Of a stretch of 64,000 nucleotides of DNA, positions 1 through 11,270 are shown piece by piece (within the stretch, counting starts at the first letter, position 1; each line of letters starts with the position of its first letter). The notes beneath the pieces were generated by a model. The model saw nothing but the letters and a program-made list of their open reading frames with translations, was not told the DNA's origin and did not search any database. Position numbers and translations under genes: made by a program. Source of the stretch: Taudactylus pleione (lineage: Eukaryota; Chordata; Amphibia; Anura; Myobatrachidae); assembly GCA_031769625.1 (NCBI GenBank), contig JAUIMM010000178.1:25167501-25231500 (forward strand), in the 5' to 3' direction.

Positions 1-600
1 AGTGTAATGTCAGCATATAGTGTAATGTCAGTATGTATGTCAGCATGTAGTGTAATGTCAGCATGTAATGTCAGCATATAGTGTAATGTCAGCATGTAGT
101 GTCAGCATATGGTGTAATGTCAGTATGTATGTCAGCATGTAGTGTAATGTCAGCATGTAGTGTCAGCATATGGTGTAATGTCAGTATGTATGTCAGCATG
201 TAGTGTCAGCATGTAGTGTAATGTTAGCATGTAATGTAATGTCAGCATATAGTGTAATGTTAGCATGTAGTGTAATGTTAGCATATAGTGTAAGCATATG
301 GTGTAATGTCAGTATGTATGTCAGCATGTAATGTAATGTCAGCATGTAGTGTAATGTTAGCATGTAATGTAATGTCAGCATATAGTGTAATGTTAGCATA
401 TAGTGTAATGTTAGCATGTAGTGTAATGTCAGCATATGGTGTAATGTCAGTATGTATGTCAGCATATAGTGTAATGTCAGTATGTATGTCAGCATGTAGT
501 GTAATGTCAGTATGTATGTCAGCATATAGTGTAATGTCAGCATGTAGTGTAATGTTAGCATGTAATGTAATGTCAGCATATAGTGTAATGTTAGCATATA
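1..600. repeat. 18-bp-class minisatellite, left part
   Basis: Short units such as AGTGTAATGTCAGCATGT and shortened variants (GTCAGTATGTAT, GTGTAAGCATAT) repeat throughout. The array is cut at 600 by the Harbinger element and resumes at 9839. Open frames here exist on both strands only because the repeat lacks stop codons, so I do not call them genes. Confidence 0.95.
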
Positions 601-975
601 GAGGGGTATTCAATTAGGTGTGAATGAGTGTCGAATGTGTTTTTTTCGAAATTTTCGCCAGCGAATACCGTTTCGCCAAATTCAATTTAACTTGCGAATA
701 TTGTGAAAATCTACAGTTCGCCTAAAATACTAATCTATCCACTTTTGAATTGTGAAAGTCGAACGTTGCTATTCAATTACAAATATGCGTATATCATTCG
801 CCAAAATAAAAGCGAATTTTGCCGTGAATTCGCAAAAAACTGTCCGCACCTCTTGGGTGTGAGAGTTTTAAATCAAATGGTTTAAAATTAGATATTTTTC
901 AGGTAACAGCAAATATGCTTTCCCAAGCATTATTTGTTTTAAATGGTGTTGATTATATATTTTTAAAATGATCTA

Positions 976-1191
976 TTGGCTTGTTACAATAATGGTTCAG
1001 TCCATTACAGTTGGTTCATTCCAAAGTTAGAAATAGACCAGGTATTTTTTAATCACTCTTTCCAGCAGCAGCAGCAGCAGCAGCAGCAGGTGGAGGAGCT
1101 GGAGAGAGAATATTATTACCTGTCAAGGAACTACGCACCTGAATCTGGAGAAGAAGGAAGACACCTGACACAGATAATAGTATCCTTATAA
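976..1191 (+). other. Short ORF with polyglutamine run, possible upstream exon of the transposase gene
   Basis: A 71-codon frame contains nine glutamines, mostly from a CAG run at about 1062-1090, followed by a charged helix-like stretch (VEELEREYYYLSRNY). The CAG run follows a pyrimidine-rich TTTCCAG, which could be a splice acceptor. It lies just upstream of the transposase start and in the same direction. It may be a 5' exon or leader of that gene, or a chance frame. I see no catalytic motif in it. Confidence 0.3.
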
Positions 1192-1232
1192 TTTGATTGA
1201 TTATTATCATATAGAAATTAACTTTTTTTAAA

Positions 1233-2590
1233 ATGGAGCGCTTTCCGGCTCAAGTGTGGGAATTCATGTTTGCAGCATGTGTTCAAGCAAGTAGGCTGCA
1301 GTTTAGGGCGCAGATGAGTATTGCAGCCACTCCTGATGAATCAGCTGTGAATGTGGGTATTTCTGCAGGTGCATCTGAAAGTACTCCATCTTCCTCGGGT
1401 GTTGCGAGAATCCCAAGGCCACGTCTATATAGACAAAGACGGTTGTTGGATGGGATTCGAGAGGATGAGGTGATAAAATGTTATCGCCTCTCCTCTGCTG
1501 CCATTTACCAGCTATATGATCTGCTGGAGAAGGATCTTGAACTGCGTGTTTCTACGAACAGAGCAGTTCCAGGCTTGGCAAAACTGCTAGCCACACTCCA
1601 TTTTTTGGCATCGGGAACATTCCAACCGACCCTGGCGATAATTGCTGGCTTTTCACAAGCCACTTTTTCTCGCTGTTTGTCACAGGTCCTTCTGGCAATG
1701 CGGAAACATGTTTCTGAGTTTGTACATTTACCTCAGACCAAACATGAATGGAATGCTGTGAAGGCGGGTTTTTTTTCCATGGGACGAATCCCCAATGTTT
1801 TGGGTGCAATAGATTGCACCCATATTGCTCTCATGGCCCCCCGCCAAATGGAAGAGATTTTTCGGAATCGAAAATCTTTCCATTCTCTAAATGTACAAAT
1901 GATTTGTGATTCAAAAATGCGTTTCATGCAGGTGTTTGCTGGCATGCCAGGGGCTTCTCATGATTCCTTTATTTTGCAGCAATCTAGCCTATTTGAGATG
2001 TTTCAACAACAACAGATGCCTCATGGATGGCTGATTGGTAAGTAAATAATTTATTAAACTTTTAATATTTTTTATTATTCTTTTCAAAGTTAAAAAAATA
2101 TATATTTTTTATTTTAGGCGATCAAGGATATGGAAGTTTTCCCTGGCTGCTAACTCCACTGGCTAATCCTGACACCCCTGCAGAACACAGGTTTCAGGCA
2201 GCTCACATTAGGACTAGGGGAGTGATAGAACGCTCCTTTGGTCTGCTTAAAACCCGCTTTCGCTGTCTTGACAGGTCAGGGGGTGTGTTGCTGTATTCGC
2301 CAACAAAGGTTTGCAATATAATTATTGCTTGTACAATTTTACATAATATTTGTATTGCAAACCGTTTGGAGGCCGAGATTGATCCATTGATCAGTCTCGA
2401 TTCTGACCTGTCTCCTGCAGTGGTTGATGATGCTGGCCTTGGGCAAAGCACTCGCCGTGATCTGATAGCATCATTTTTTCAATGTAAGTTTTTAGAACAA
2501 TTAATCGATGTTAAACCCATTTCCCAGATTTGTTTTTCATGTTTTTTTTATTTTCCTTTCAATAGAACATCAACCTTGAATCAACAATAG
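1233..2590 (+). CDS. Harbinger transposase (HARBI1-like, DDE superfamily 4), apparently intact
   Basis: This enzyme would cut the 20-bp ends of the element and join them to a new site. Exon 1 is 1233-2037 and the intron 2038-2117 (GTAAGT...TTTTAG, phase 1). Exon 2 starts at 2118. The catalytic triad is present: D194 in GAIDCTHIA, D244 in GASHDSF and E306 in GVIERSFGLLK. Other family motifs are NRKSFHSLNVQ, the LLTPLANPDTPAEHRF block, RFRCLD and ILHNI near the C-terminus. A second donor at 2484 and acceptor at 2565 would create a TAA across the junction and end the protein at 390 residues (LIASFFQ). Without that splice the frame runs to 2590, about 425 residues. The N-terminal 70 residues are low-complexity Ser/Ala-rich. 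I chose the ATG at 1233 as the first in frame. I see no frameshift or internal stop. Confidence 0.93.
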
Positions 2591-2797
2591 TTGATGTTTT
2601 GGCCTCTACTGGAACAGTTTAAGTATTCCTATAGTGTAAACACCATTTTAGATAAGTGTTACATGTGTTACAAGTGTTTTGGTCAAGTTGGATCAGTTTT
2701 TCAATGTTATATGTTTGTTTTTTATAGTATTAGTTGTCTAGTTTTTATTTTTCAGTGTAAACATTAGTAATTGTTCCTGCATAAGCAAATCCCTTAA

Positions 2798-3633
2798 CCT
2801 CCGGGATCTCCAATGGACAGCTGAGCAGTGGGGCGATGTGCTAGCCATCCCCAGAAAAGCATGTAAGTATCAACAAACCTCATTGCTGGTGTCATGTAAA
2901 CTGTGTCTTTCCCTCCCCTCCTGAGTATAAACTTTTCCCTGGAGCAGAGCTGACTGCTTGAAAACCTGCTCATGCTAATCACCTTTCTTCTTCTCTCCCT
3001 CTTAGGGAAGTTGACCGGACCTTTTTTGGACACCCAGGATGCAGATCAGCCCCATCCTCCGGGATCTCCAATGGACAGCTGAGCAGCGGGGCGATGTGCT
3101 AGCCATCCCCAGAAAAGCATGTAAGTATCAACAAACCTCATTGCTGGTGTCATGTAAACTGTGTCTTTCCCTCCCCTCCTGAGTATAAACTTTTCCCTGG
3201 AGCAGAGCTGACTGCTTGAAAACCTGCTCATGCTAATCACCTTTCTTCTTCTCTCCCTCTTAGGGAAGTTGACCGGACCTTTTTTGGACACCCAGGATGC
3301 AGATCAGCCCCATCCTCCGGGATCTCCAATGGACAGCTGAGCAGCGGGGCGATGTGCTAGCCATCCCCAGAAAAGCATGTAAGTATCAACAAACCTCATT
3401 GCTGGTGTCATGTAAACTGTGTCTTTCCCTCCCCTCCTGAGTATAAACTTTTCCCTGGAGCAGAGCTGACTGCTTGAAAACCTGCTCATGCTAATCACCT
3501 TTCTTCTTCTTTCCCTCTTAGGGAAGTTGACCGGACCTTTTTTGGACACCAAGGATGCAGATCAGCCCCATCCTCTGGGATCTCCAATGGACAGCTGAGC
3601 AGCGGGGCCATGTGCTAGCCATCCCCATAAAAG
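2798..3633. repeat. 258-bp tandem repeat, three full units plus a partial, exon-intron-like
   Basis: Units start at 2798, 3056, 3314 and 3572 (the last is only about 60 bp) and are almost identical. Each has a donor-like GCATGTAAGTATC and an acceptor-like CTTCTCTCCCTCTTAGGG, so the array looks like a duplicated small exon with its intron. On + one exon frame reads KLTGPFLDTQDADQPHPPGS and soon stops. The long minus-strand frames across it recur only because the unit length is divisible by three. It sits inside the Harbinger element, downstream of the transposase. Confidence 0.9.
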
Positions 3634-3639
3634 TATTTA

Positions 3640-4810
3640 AGAATATTTTTAAAAATAAATTTTGAAATGTTTTAAAATAAAACCAATGTCAGAACATTTT
3701 CAATTTTTAATTTTTTAAAAAATCTGATTTAAACAGAAATCTTTTAATACCGGTAATGTCTTGTTACCAATAATTTGTTACATATTTATATAATCATTTT
3801 TTTTTTGGGTTTAATTTTTTATTTTTAAACTTGTAAAACTTTTTACGTTGTGTTTTCTTGCATTCAAAAAAAAACAACTTTCCCATCTTCTTTTTAACTG
3901 GAACATTTGAAACCTATAAGACAATGGAAAAATTTATAATTTAAAAACAATTCATTTTGCCAAACTCACAAACACTAATTTTACTCCTATTAACATTATT
4001 TTACTGTTGAAGTAGTAAATGATTAGAATTAACTTGCATAAATGTTAAGAAAATTTCATATATACATGTTTGGCAAACAGCTGAACGAGTGGCGGAGTGG
4101 GGTCCTTAGCAATTATGCGTGAGTCAATAACAAATCCAGCCTCATAGGTCTCAGGCTGATACCCCACTAGGCTGTCATGTAAAAAAACTCCATTAGGCTG
4201 TGCCCCCTGGCTGAATTACTGTCCCTATGTAGTGGCCCCAGCCTGTCCCCTTATGCAGTTCCCCCAGGCTTTACTAGTGCTCATTAGACAGTGCCCCCAG
4301 CCCAACACTTACCTTTACTTGCTCGACACTCGCGATCCTACTGCCACTGCCTTGCTCTGACTGGATCTAACTAGGTCCAGCAAGCGTGCGTGGCAGGCTC
4401 CTGATGTCACGGTGACTTCCCTCGTGCAGTGCCTCACTGGGAACGCTTGCCTCTGCAATGATCAGAGGCTTCTTTAGCCTCTGGTCACTTCAGAGGCCAA
4501 GCTTCTACAGCGGTGGTCGGCGGGGGAAAGTGGCAGGTGGTAGGCTGTTTATGCCGGGCGAGGCATCCGCAGAAAACAACCCGAGGAGAACACTGCCTCG
4601 CCAGGATTAGACGGTTGGGAAGGCGGCGTTTGGGATTCCCTCTGTCGGCTACCCTACTGCATCCCCATATGTTCATGTCTCATATGTCCAATAATTAAGA
4701 TAATCTGTTATTTAAATAAATATAAATGAAAACAGTAATTTCTTTTCTAAACATGGATTTTTAACTGTATAATTAACGCTAATAAATTGTTTTTTAATAT
4801 ATACCTTACA
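3640..4810. other. Non-coding spacer inside Harbinger element
   Basis: The first part (to about 4080) is AT-rich with no feature I can name. From about 4130 to 4320 it contains a diverged stretch of the GCAGTGCCCCCAG-type repeat found at several other places in the window. From 4320 to 4680 it is GC-richer single-copy-looking sequence with short dyads. I see no supportable gene. Confidence 0.5.
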
Positions 4811-7293
4811 TCCAAATTAGGCAAAAGGCATCGTAGCAGGTATTACTTCGGATTCAACAATCGATTCATTTTCCGGGAGAAGACGTCTCCGTGTTATGGA
4901 AGTTGACTCATCCAGCCCAGGAGTTTTCAACAATGAACCTGTTTGGATTTGATTTGGAAGATTGGTTAGGATTTGACCTGGGTTGAGAATATTCGGTGGA
5001 CCAACAACGTGGTCAAATCTGTTGGATGGAAATAATTCAGATTGATTTTGCGGAAAATAATCCTGCCTCATGACTGGTGTTCTCAATAATGAGCTTGAAA
5101 AATCCGGAACATAACTACTTATTGGTGTGTTTCGACGGACAATCTGCTCCTCCATTAAGAATTTAATTCCAGATGACATAATCTAATAAAGCAGAAGACA
5201 GAACCTCTTGTTGTTCTGAAATTTTCTCAAAGGTCTTTGACATTTTTGAAAGTTCGCTATTGCACTTGCTACTTGTAGGGATTCTCTATGATGCTGATCT
5301 ATTTGTGTACGTGAAGTATGGATTTCTTCATAATGTACTCGACTAATGCTTTTCAAAGCATCTTTAACCTGGATTAATGCTTCAGTTATAACTTGTAAAT
5401 CGCCCTCAACTCGGAGACGATGATCTTCTTGTTGATCATTCATAGACTTGGCAAAATCTGTGATTGCATCAAATGGAGTCTCAACCTGTGTTTTTTCACC
5501 CGATGCTTGTGGTCTATCTGCAGGGGTAGACCTTACCATTAGATTTCTAAAAGCTTTTGCCAGATTTTTAAAAGCAAGAATAGACCCTAGAAAAAGTAAA
5601 CTATATTGAATGAAATATTATCTAAATTTTCAAAATTTGCCTAACAAACAAAAATAATTAACTACCTGGAGTAACAGAAGCTGGTGAAAATGTCAAGGAT
5701 CCCACTTCAATATCCGAATCTTTATAGAAATATAAATAATTTTTTTTATTGTAAAACACATTTATTAGCATAGTGCATTATTCAACATTCAACCTTCACA
5801 TACCAGGTGAAATATCTCCAACATCTCCAACGTCAGGAATAATTGGAGTTATAGGTCTTTGTTCATCCCTTTGCATAATCATATTTTTTGAACCTGTTGA
5901 AATTAAAAAGTTTTTACATTAACAACATTTTAATGAACTCAAATTTTACCCAAAAACAAATTAGCAGAAAAAAACATACTTTCTTGTGCTCTATTATTGG
6001 CTTCGCATATCTCCGTTTCAGTATTCTCCAGATCTATAATGTTTAAATTTTATTAGGACAAATCTTATAATAGTATCAAATATATATTTTTTTTTAAAAA
6101 AAAATTAATACACTTACATGGTGAAGAAATTGTAAAACGGTCAAAAAGATTTTCAGGGGAGTCAACTTCAATTTGCAATTCCTGACCTATGAAAATTGAT
6201 ATATTTGGTTCAAAATAACGTATTCCTGACCTAAGCAAACCCATAAAAATTTTATACATACGTTGTCTTTTTGAATTATTTGATTCAGTGGAGGAATTTA
6301 TATTTTCTCCAGATTGTATGACTTCAGGCGTTGAAATGGGTAAAGATGAAATAGCCGTTTGGGGAAAAGATGCATTTGTTAATGTCACTACAGGATTATC
6401 GTTTAAAACCCTTTTCAATCCTTTGTCAGATGAAATTTTTCCACCTGGAGTTCTTTCTTTTCGGGAGGCTTGAGAATTTGGTTTTTTACCTTTTTACAAA
6501 TGAAAATAAAAAATATAATCTGTTTTTTGACAATACACATTTTAATTATACTGTCCAAAATACATACCTGCTATCACTCTTTTAGGACCTCCAGAAACAA
6601 TCCTTGTAGATGTGGTGGCTGGTTGTGCATCATCTTGCATCTGGATCTGTGTTTGTTTACGTAATGTTTGGACAACTGGCCCACCAAAAAATAAATAAAA
6701 CAACATTTACATACATATCTTTAAAAAATAAAGTGATATAAATATATATACACAAGCTTCAATACCTTCCAATGGAATGGATGATTGGTTTGTCGTATCA
6801 ATACTTCCACGTACTCCCTCAACCAGGACCGGAGAAAGATGTTTCCTTAATTTCTCTTCCCAAACATTAAAGATTAAATTTAATGGTGGCCCACCACCAG
6901 TTCCACGTTGGTGATTTGAAAGTTTGGCCATTTTTTTCTTTGCACTACGTTTGCAGTCATGAAATCGCTTTTTACAATGCTTTATCGTGCGTGGTTGCAC
7001 AGCAATAGAACTAATTTGGTCTGCTATATTTTGCCATATTGCAGTTTTACGTCTTCCTGGGGTACTTTGTGCTCTTTTAGAGACTGTGGTATGATTCTAG
7101 TACCATCGTAACAAGTAAATCACTCTCTTTAAAACTGAACTGGATATTCCTAGGAAGAGACCCATCTTCTCCATCCGAACAATTGCCATCATCATCTTTG
7201 TATTCTTGTATTTTGGTTTTCTTTTGTCTGGAACCTTTAAAAATAAATTTGAAATTAATACATTTTTATTTATTTAATTATATAAGAATATAC

Positions 7294-7296
<3 letters not shown>

Positions 7297-7333
<37 letters not shown>

Positions 7334-7372
7334 AAATATATATCTATTTCGATATATATATATATATATTTA
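7297..7372. repeat. TA microsatellite
   Basis: Nearly pure TA dinucleotides with a few TG/CG interruptions, in intron 1 of the Myb-like gene. Confidence 0.95.
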
Positions 7373-7480
7373 TCCAATGATCAACACACACATCTGATAC
7401 TTTGCTGCCACATCATTGGGGTGCACACCAGCTGTGTCTCCTGGGTCCAGGGTTCAAAAGCGAAGATACGTGTTTAGAAA

Positions 7481-7786
7481 AGATGGCACTCACCAGTAGA
7501 ATTGCAGCTTATTTTATTACATTAGACAGACAGTAGTCTAATGTAGAGGCGGCGGCGTTTTGGTCCCCTAACAGACCTTTTTCAAGCAGTCAAGCCTTAA
7601 GTTTCAAAGTGATAACCAGAAACAGTTCCCCATGGAATGAACTGTATCTGGTTCTCACTCTGAAACTTGAGGCTTGCCTGTTTGAAAAAGGTCCATTAGG
7701 GGACCAAAACGTCAATGCCTGTACGTTAGCCTACTGTCTGTCTAATGGAATAAAATAACCTGAAATTCTACTGGTGAGTGCCATCT
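7481..7786. repeat. 306-bp foldback (imperfect palindrome)
   Basis: The left arm begins AGATGGCACTCACCAGTAGA and the right arm ends with its near-complement. The centre is at about 7633 (CCCATGG). The arms share the blocks TTAGACAGACAGTAG, GGTCCCCTAA and CTTTTTCAAGCAG. It is a small foldback element, probably non-autonomous, nested in the Harbinger intron. Confidence 0.85.
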
Positions 7787-7870
7787 TTTGTATACACGTA
7801 TAGATATATATATTAATATATTCCTCTTACAAAGTGCTATATTCAATGATGCCACAGGGCGACGTTTCGA

Positions 7871-7963
7871 GGTGTAACCCACTTTTTCAAGCTACCAGCA
7901 TAGCCACAAAGACAGATCTGTCTTTGTGGCAATGCTGGTGGCTTGAAAAAGAGGGTTATATTG
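7871..7963. repeat. Short foldback element
   Basis: A second inverted repeat, centred on CAGATCTG at 7913-7920, with arms around CTTTTTCAAGCTACCAGCAT and its complement. The CTTTTTCAAGC block resembles that of the neighbouring foldback at 7481-7786, so the two may be related. Confidence 0.8.
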
Positions 7964-8117
7964 TACATAGCACAGTAGTGTGACTGAATTTAACTTATAT
8001 GGCCGATGGGGGAAACTCCCCCAATCCTTAGTGGAGACCTAAACCATCATCCACCAATGACGGCTCCGCCACCAGCCCCTTGCCAGGCCGCATGATGCTA
8101 CACCAGCCTGGCAGCTG

Positions 8118-8118
8118 C

Positions 8119-8154
<36 letters not shown>

Positions 8155-8206
8155 TGGGCATATAAATATATATCCATATAAAAATATATGGATATATATC
8201 TATATC

Positions 8207-8235
<29 letters not shown>
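8118..8235. repeat. TA/CATA microsatellite
   Basis: Long alternating AT tracts with occasional C and G. The minus-strand frame across it is a low-complexity artefact. Confidence 0.9.
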
Positions 8236-8237
<2 letters not shown>

Positions 8238-8529
8238 AGAAAAAATATCATTTTTAATCCACATTTCAAAAACAGAAAGCAACACTATTTTTGGAATATT
8301 AGTTTAAATAAAAAATCCATTGACAAAATCATTCATGTAGCTACGTTTTTTGTTAACATACAATGGGAATAATATATATTTACCCAGCCCCAAAGGCACC
8401 TCGACCTCGTGCTAAATTTGAACCGGAAAAAATTCCCACACAAACTTATAAATCATTCTAGACAGTTCAATATTGCGTGAGGAAACTTCCTTTCAAAATC
8501 CTTTAGCATTCTTTAAGCTGTTTATATCG

Positions 8530-8890
8530 TTCCCCCATATGCAGTGCCCACAATAGTAGATTGCATATGCATTGCCCCCAGTAGTAGTCCCCAGTAGTGG
8601 TCCCCACTATGCAGTGCCCACAGTAGGAGTCCCTCCTATGCATTGCCTCCTGCAGTAGTCCCCACAGTAGTGCACCCATTTAGGTCTGGAGGCACTGCAT
8701 AAGGCACTGCATAAGGGGAAAGACTTATAATGGGGCCAGTCTAGGGACACTGCATAATCGGGCCAGTGTGGGCGGACTGCATAGGGTCAAAACAAAACTA
8801 CAGGAGGCAATGCAAAAAAGGGAAAACTACTGGGAGCACTGCATATGGGCATAACTACAGGGGACACTGCATAATCATGTCAGGTTTTAA
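8530..8890. repeat. GCAGTGCCC-type degenerate minisatellite
   Basis: Repeats of the pattern 'TATGCAGTGCCC(C)A.AGTAGTAGTCCCC' up to about 8700, followed by the complementary pattern (ACTGCATAAGG, GGGCACTGCATA) to 8880. The two orientations form a loose inverted arrangement. The same motif family is found at 4190-4300, 11400-12060, 14190-14510 and 54650-55170. Confidence 0.75.
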
Positions 8891-9838
8891 AACATTTTTT
8901 AATTTTGAAGGCCCCACCTGGCTACTTCTTCATACCACACGGCTGCCAAAATTTTCGGGGGAGAACACTGGTAATGAAGAACTAGGATCAACCGTCTGAC
9001 CACATGTGGCCTTTCCAACGAGGCAGTTTCTGCCTGCTGCCACGCCCTGCCCTATTTTGAAAGGGCAGAAAGCACATTCCCATAGTGTGGCACCCCACTC
9101 CTTCATCCACACAATGTCATACAGACCATACAGCACGAGGATCAGCCATTTGACTTTATAAACAGTGCTACATTAGAATACAATAATAGGGAAAAACATT
9201 TCCTGTGCAGCATAATACAGGACTAGGATCAGCCCTATTACACCACTGGTATATCTATCTAAGTAACTAACACACATCACACATGTGGCTCCCAGCAAAA
9301 CAGACAGACAAGATAACCTAAAACAAAACAAAAATAAACTTTTGGATTCCCATTGCAAAAATAAACAAACAAAATAAAGCAGGATGAACACAACCTTAAA
9401 CATGCTAGACACACAAGTAAGTCATATATTGCATTACACCAGCAATTAAAACCAGTAACAATCCACTCACCTGTACCTAGAAACTGCTGTTTCTTCCTCT
9501 TCTCTTGGTCAGGAGGAGGAGGATGGTAATCCTCATCTTCATCGGATGCCGGAGAGCTGGATTGCTGCTGAGTTGCCATCTCCTACTGCAGAGACTGACG
9601 CACCTCGAATTCGCTTAAATACTGGCGAAGAGAGCGCCAAATTCTCCTTGTGGAGAGAAATGATACAATTCCCGCCCTCGCCAAACGTTGTTGATTTCGC
9701 ATTCGACATAGGCGAATTTATGGGAAATTGAATTAGGCGAATAAAAAAAATAAATTTCGCATTTTTAGGAGGCGAACATGGCGAGTACAATAATTTGTCG
9801 AAGCGTACTTGCAATTCGCACCTAATTGAATACCCCTC

Positions 9839-10335
9839 ATAGTGTAATGTTAGCATATAGTGTAAGCATATGGTGTAATGTCAGTATGTATGTCAGCATA
9901 TAGTGTAATGTTAGCATGTAGTGTAATGTTAGCATGTAATGTAAGCATATGGTGTAATGTCAGTATGTATGTCAGCATGTAGTGTAATGTCAGCATGTAG
10001 TGTCAGCATGTAGTGTAGTGTCAGCATATAGTGTAATGTCAGTATGTATGTCAGCATATAGTGTAATGTCAGCATGTATGTCAGCATGTAGTGTAATGTT
10101 AGCATGTAGTGTGGAGCACAATTAGCATATAGTGTAATGTTAGCATGTAGTGTAATGTTAGCATGTAGTATGGAGCACAATTAGCATATAGTGTAATGTT
10201 AGCATGTAGTGTAATGTTAGCATATAGTGTAATGTTAGTATGTAGTGTGGAGCACAATTAGCATATAGTGTAATGTTAGCATGTAGTGTAGAGCTATATT
10301 AGTGTATTGTATAATATTAGCATGTAGTATAGAGC
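9839..10335. repeat. 18-bp-class minisatellite, right part
   Basis: Direct continuation of the 1-600 array after the Harbinger insertion. From about 10100 the units become more varied (TGTAGTGTGGAGCACAATTAGCATATAG). A further stub at 10655-10697 follows the next insertion. Confidence 0.92.
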
Positions 10336-10654
10336 CAGGGGTGTTTTAAGAGAGGAGGGGGCCCGTGTGCACTTCTCGTGCGGGGCCCCCTCCTCTCTCT
10401 CCGGTGGCCGGCAGCCGACTGATGCGGCTAGCCAGCCACCGGAGCCTTAGTAGACTCCGGGCACTAGAGTGTGCCCGGAGTATACTGCGCATGCGCAGAA
10501 CACTGGAAAATGGCCGCGGCAGCCATTTTCCGGTGTACTGAGCAGCACAGACACCTGACGTGGGACCACGGACAGGTAGGTCTAAAATAATAAGGGTGCA
10601 GTGTGTGCGGTGCGGGGCCCCGCACACACTGCACTCATTATAGATACGCCACTG
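10336..10654. mobile_element. hAT-like miniature element, 319 bp
   Basis: Begins CAGGGGTGTTTTAAGAGAGG and ends TAGATACGCCACTG, short hAT-type ends (CAGGGGTG/CGCCACTG). It interrupts the minisatellite, and the flanks TATAGAGC and TGTAGAGC match at seven of eight bases, consistent with an 8-bp target duplication. The inside is GC-rich with dyads. A related element is in inverse orientation at about 44985-45290. No coding capacity. Confidence 0.75.
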
Positions 10655-10699
10655 TGTAGAGCTATATTAGTGTGTTGTATAATATTAGCATGTAGTGCT

Positions 10700-11164
10700 T
10701 CTAATGGGTCGGAGGCCAGGGAGGGGTGGGGGATACAGGGGAGCCCTGTCTGTTTCTTCTGTACTGAGCCCCACAATTCCTGATGGCAGCCCTGCGTAGT
10801 GGCAGCACCAGCGCGATGGTCTGTAGATTGTCACTGACTCACTCATGTATGTCACGTGACACATCTTCGTCTCCAGTCCGGGGGTGCAGCGGCAGCCCCT
10901 GTTAATAATCGCAGCAGAAGGCCCCCCTTGCACATGCAAAAGCTCAGAGATTTTATTTCTGACATGCGCAGTGAGGACAAGGAGGATTCTGGGATCCGTC
11001 GAGGCGGGTGCCATCTTCTTGACTTGAGCAGTGGAGCAGACTGTCACTGGGCTGGGCTGGCTGACACTCTGTGATCGAGTCTTCTCCTGCCTGGCTGTCA
11101 CTTTTTCTGAGTGCTATTACTGTGAGTCTTTGTGAAGTTTATCAGTTGGGTTGAGAAGGAGGGT
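10700..11164. other. Unassigned sequence
   Basis: Mixed sequence of moderate GC with no motif, splice pattern or repeat that I can name. Open frames of 70-140 codons occur on both strands and overlap each other. None shows a recognisable domain. Confidence 0.4.
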
Positions 11165-11270
11165 GTGGTGCACGTGTGGGGCTGGGGGGAACCTGCTCTG
11201 TGGGGAATATTGTTATTGGGAGGAGCCCAGGGGTGTCTGGTGCACATGTGGGGCTGGGGAGAGCCTACTC

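Larger units (their letters stand above)
4817..9579 (-). pseudogene. Harbinger Myb/SANT-like (trihelix) accessory gene, frameshifted
   Basis: In Harbinger elements this protein binds the element ends and brings the transposase to the nucleus and DNA. Exon 1 (9477-9579) encodes an acidic N-terminus starting MATQQQSSSPASDEDEDY. Exon 2 (6766-7234) carries the DNA-binding domain: SFKESDLLVTMVLESYHS, then STPGRRKTAIWQNIADQ, then CKKRFHDCKRSAKKK and the hallmark GTGGGPP. Exon 3 is 6568-6675 and exon 4 is 6262-6489; several short exons follow to 5539. The 3' part includes a coiled-coil-like segment (about 5290-5480) and a C-terminal block at 4817-5179. Splice phases of exons 1-4 agree. The first half of the domain (FKESDLL...) and the second half (STPGRR...) are in different frames, with stops in both near 7077-7100, so a one-base indel has broken the domain. 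A second possible slip lies near 5230. Intron 1 (7235-9476) is filled with nested repeats. Confidence 0.85.
601..9838. mobile_element. Full-length PIF/Harbinger DNA transposon, 9.24 kb
   Basis: The two ends are perfect 20-bp inverted repeats (GAGGGGTATTCAATTAGGTG at 601-620; its complement at 9819-9838). The trinucleotide ATA flanks the element on both sides (598-600 and 9839-9841). Removing the element and one ATA restores an ordinary minisatellite unit, so the boundaries are certain. It carries the two genes typical of autonomous Harbinger elements, arranged convergently: a DDE transposase on + (from 1233) and a Myb-like DNA-binding protein on - (from 9579). A three-base target duplication is the superfamily rule, although TAA/TTA is more usual than ATA. 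Its introns and spacers hold foldbacks, TA repeats and a 258-bp tandem repeat, which explains its large size. Confidence 0.95.

Noticed and set aside
193..617. ORFs on both strands made of MLTLHY or ANITLYAD repeats
   Set aside because: Simple translation of the minisatellite; open on both strands.
2794..3552. Three near-identical minus ORFs starting MSKKGPVNFPKR
   Set aside because: Each is one 258-bp tandem unit read backwards. The unit's splice-like signals point to the + strand.
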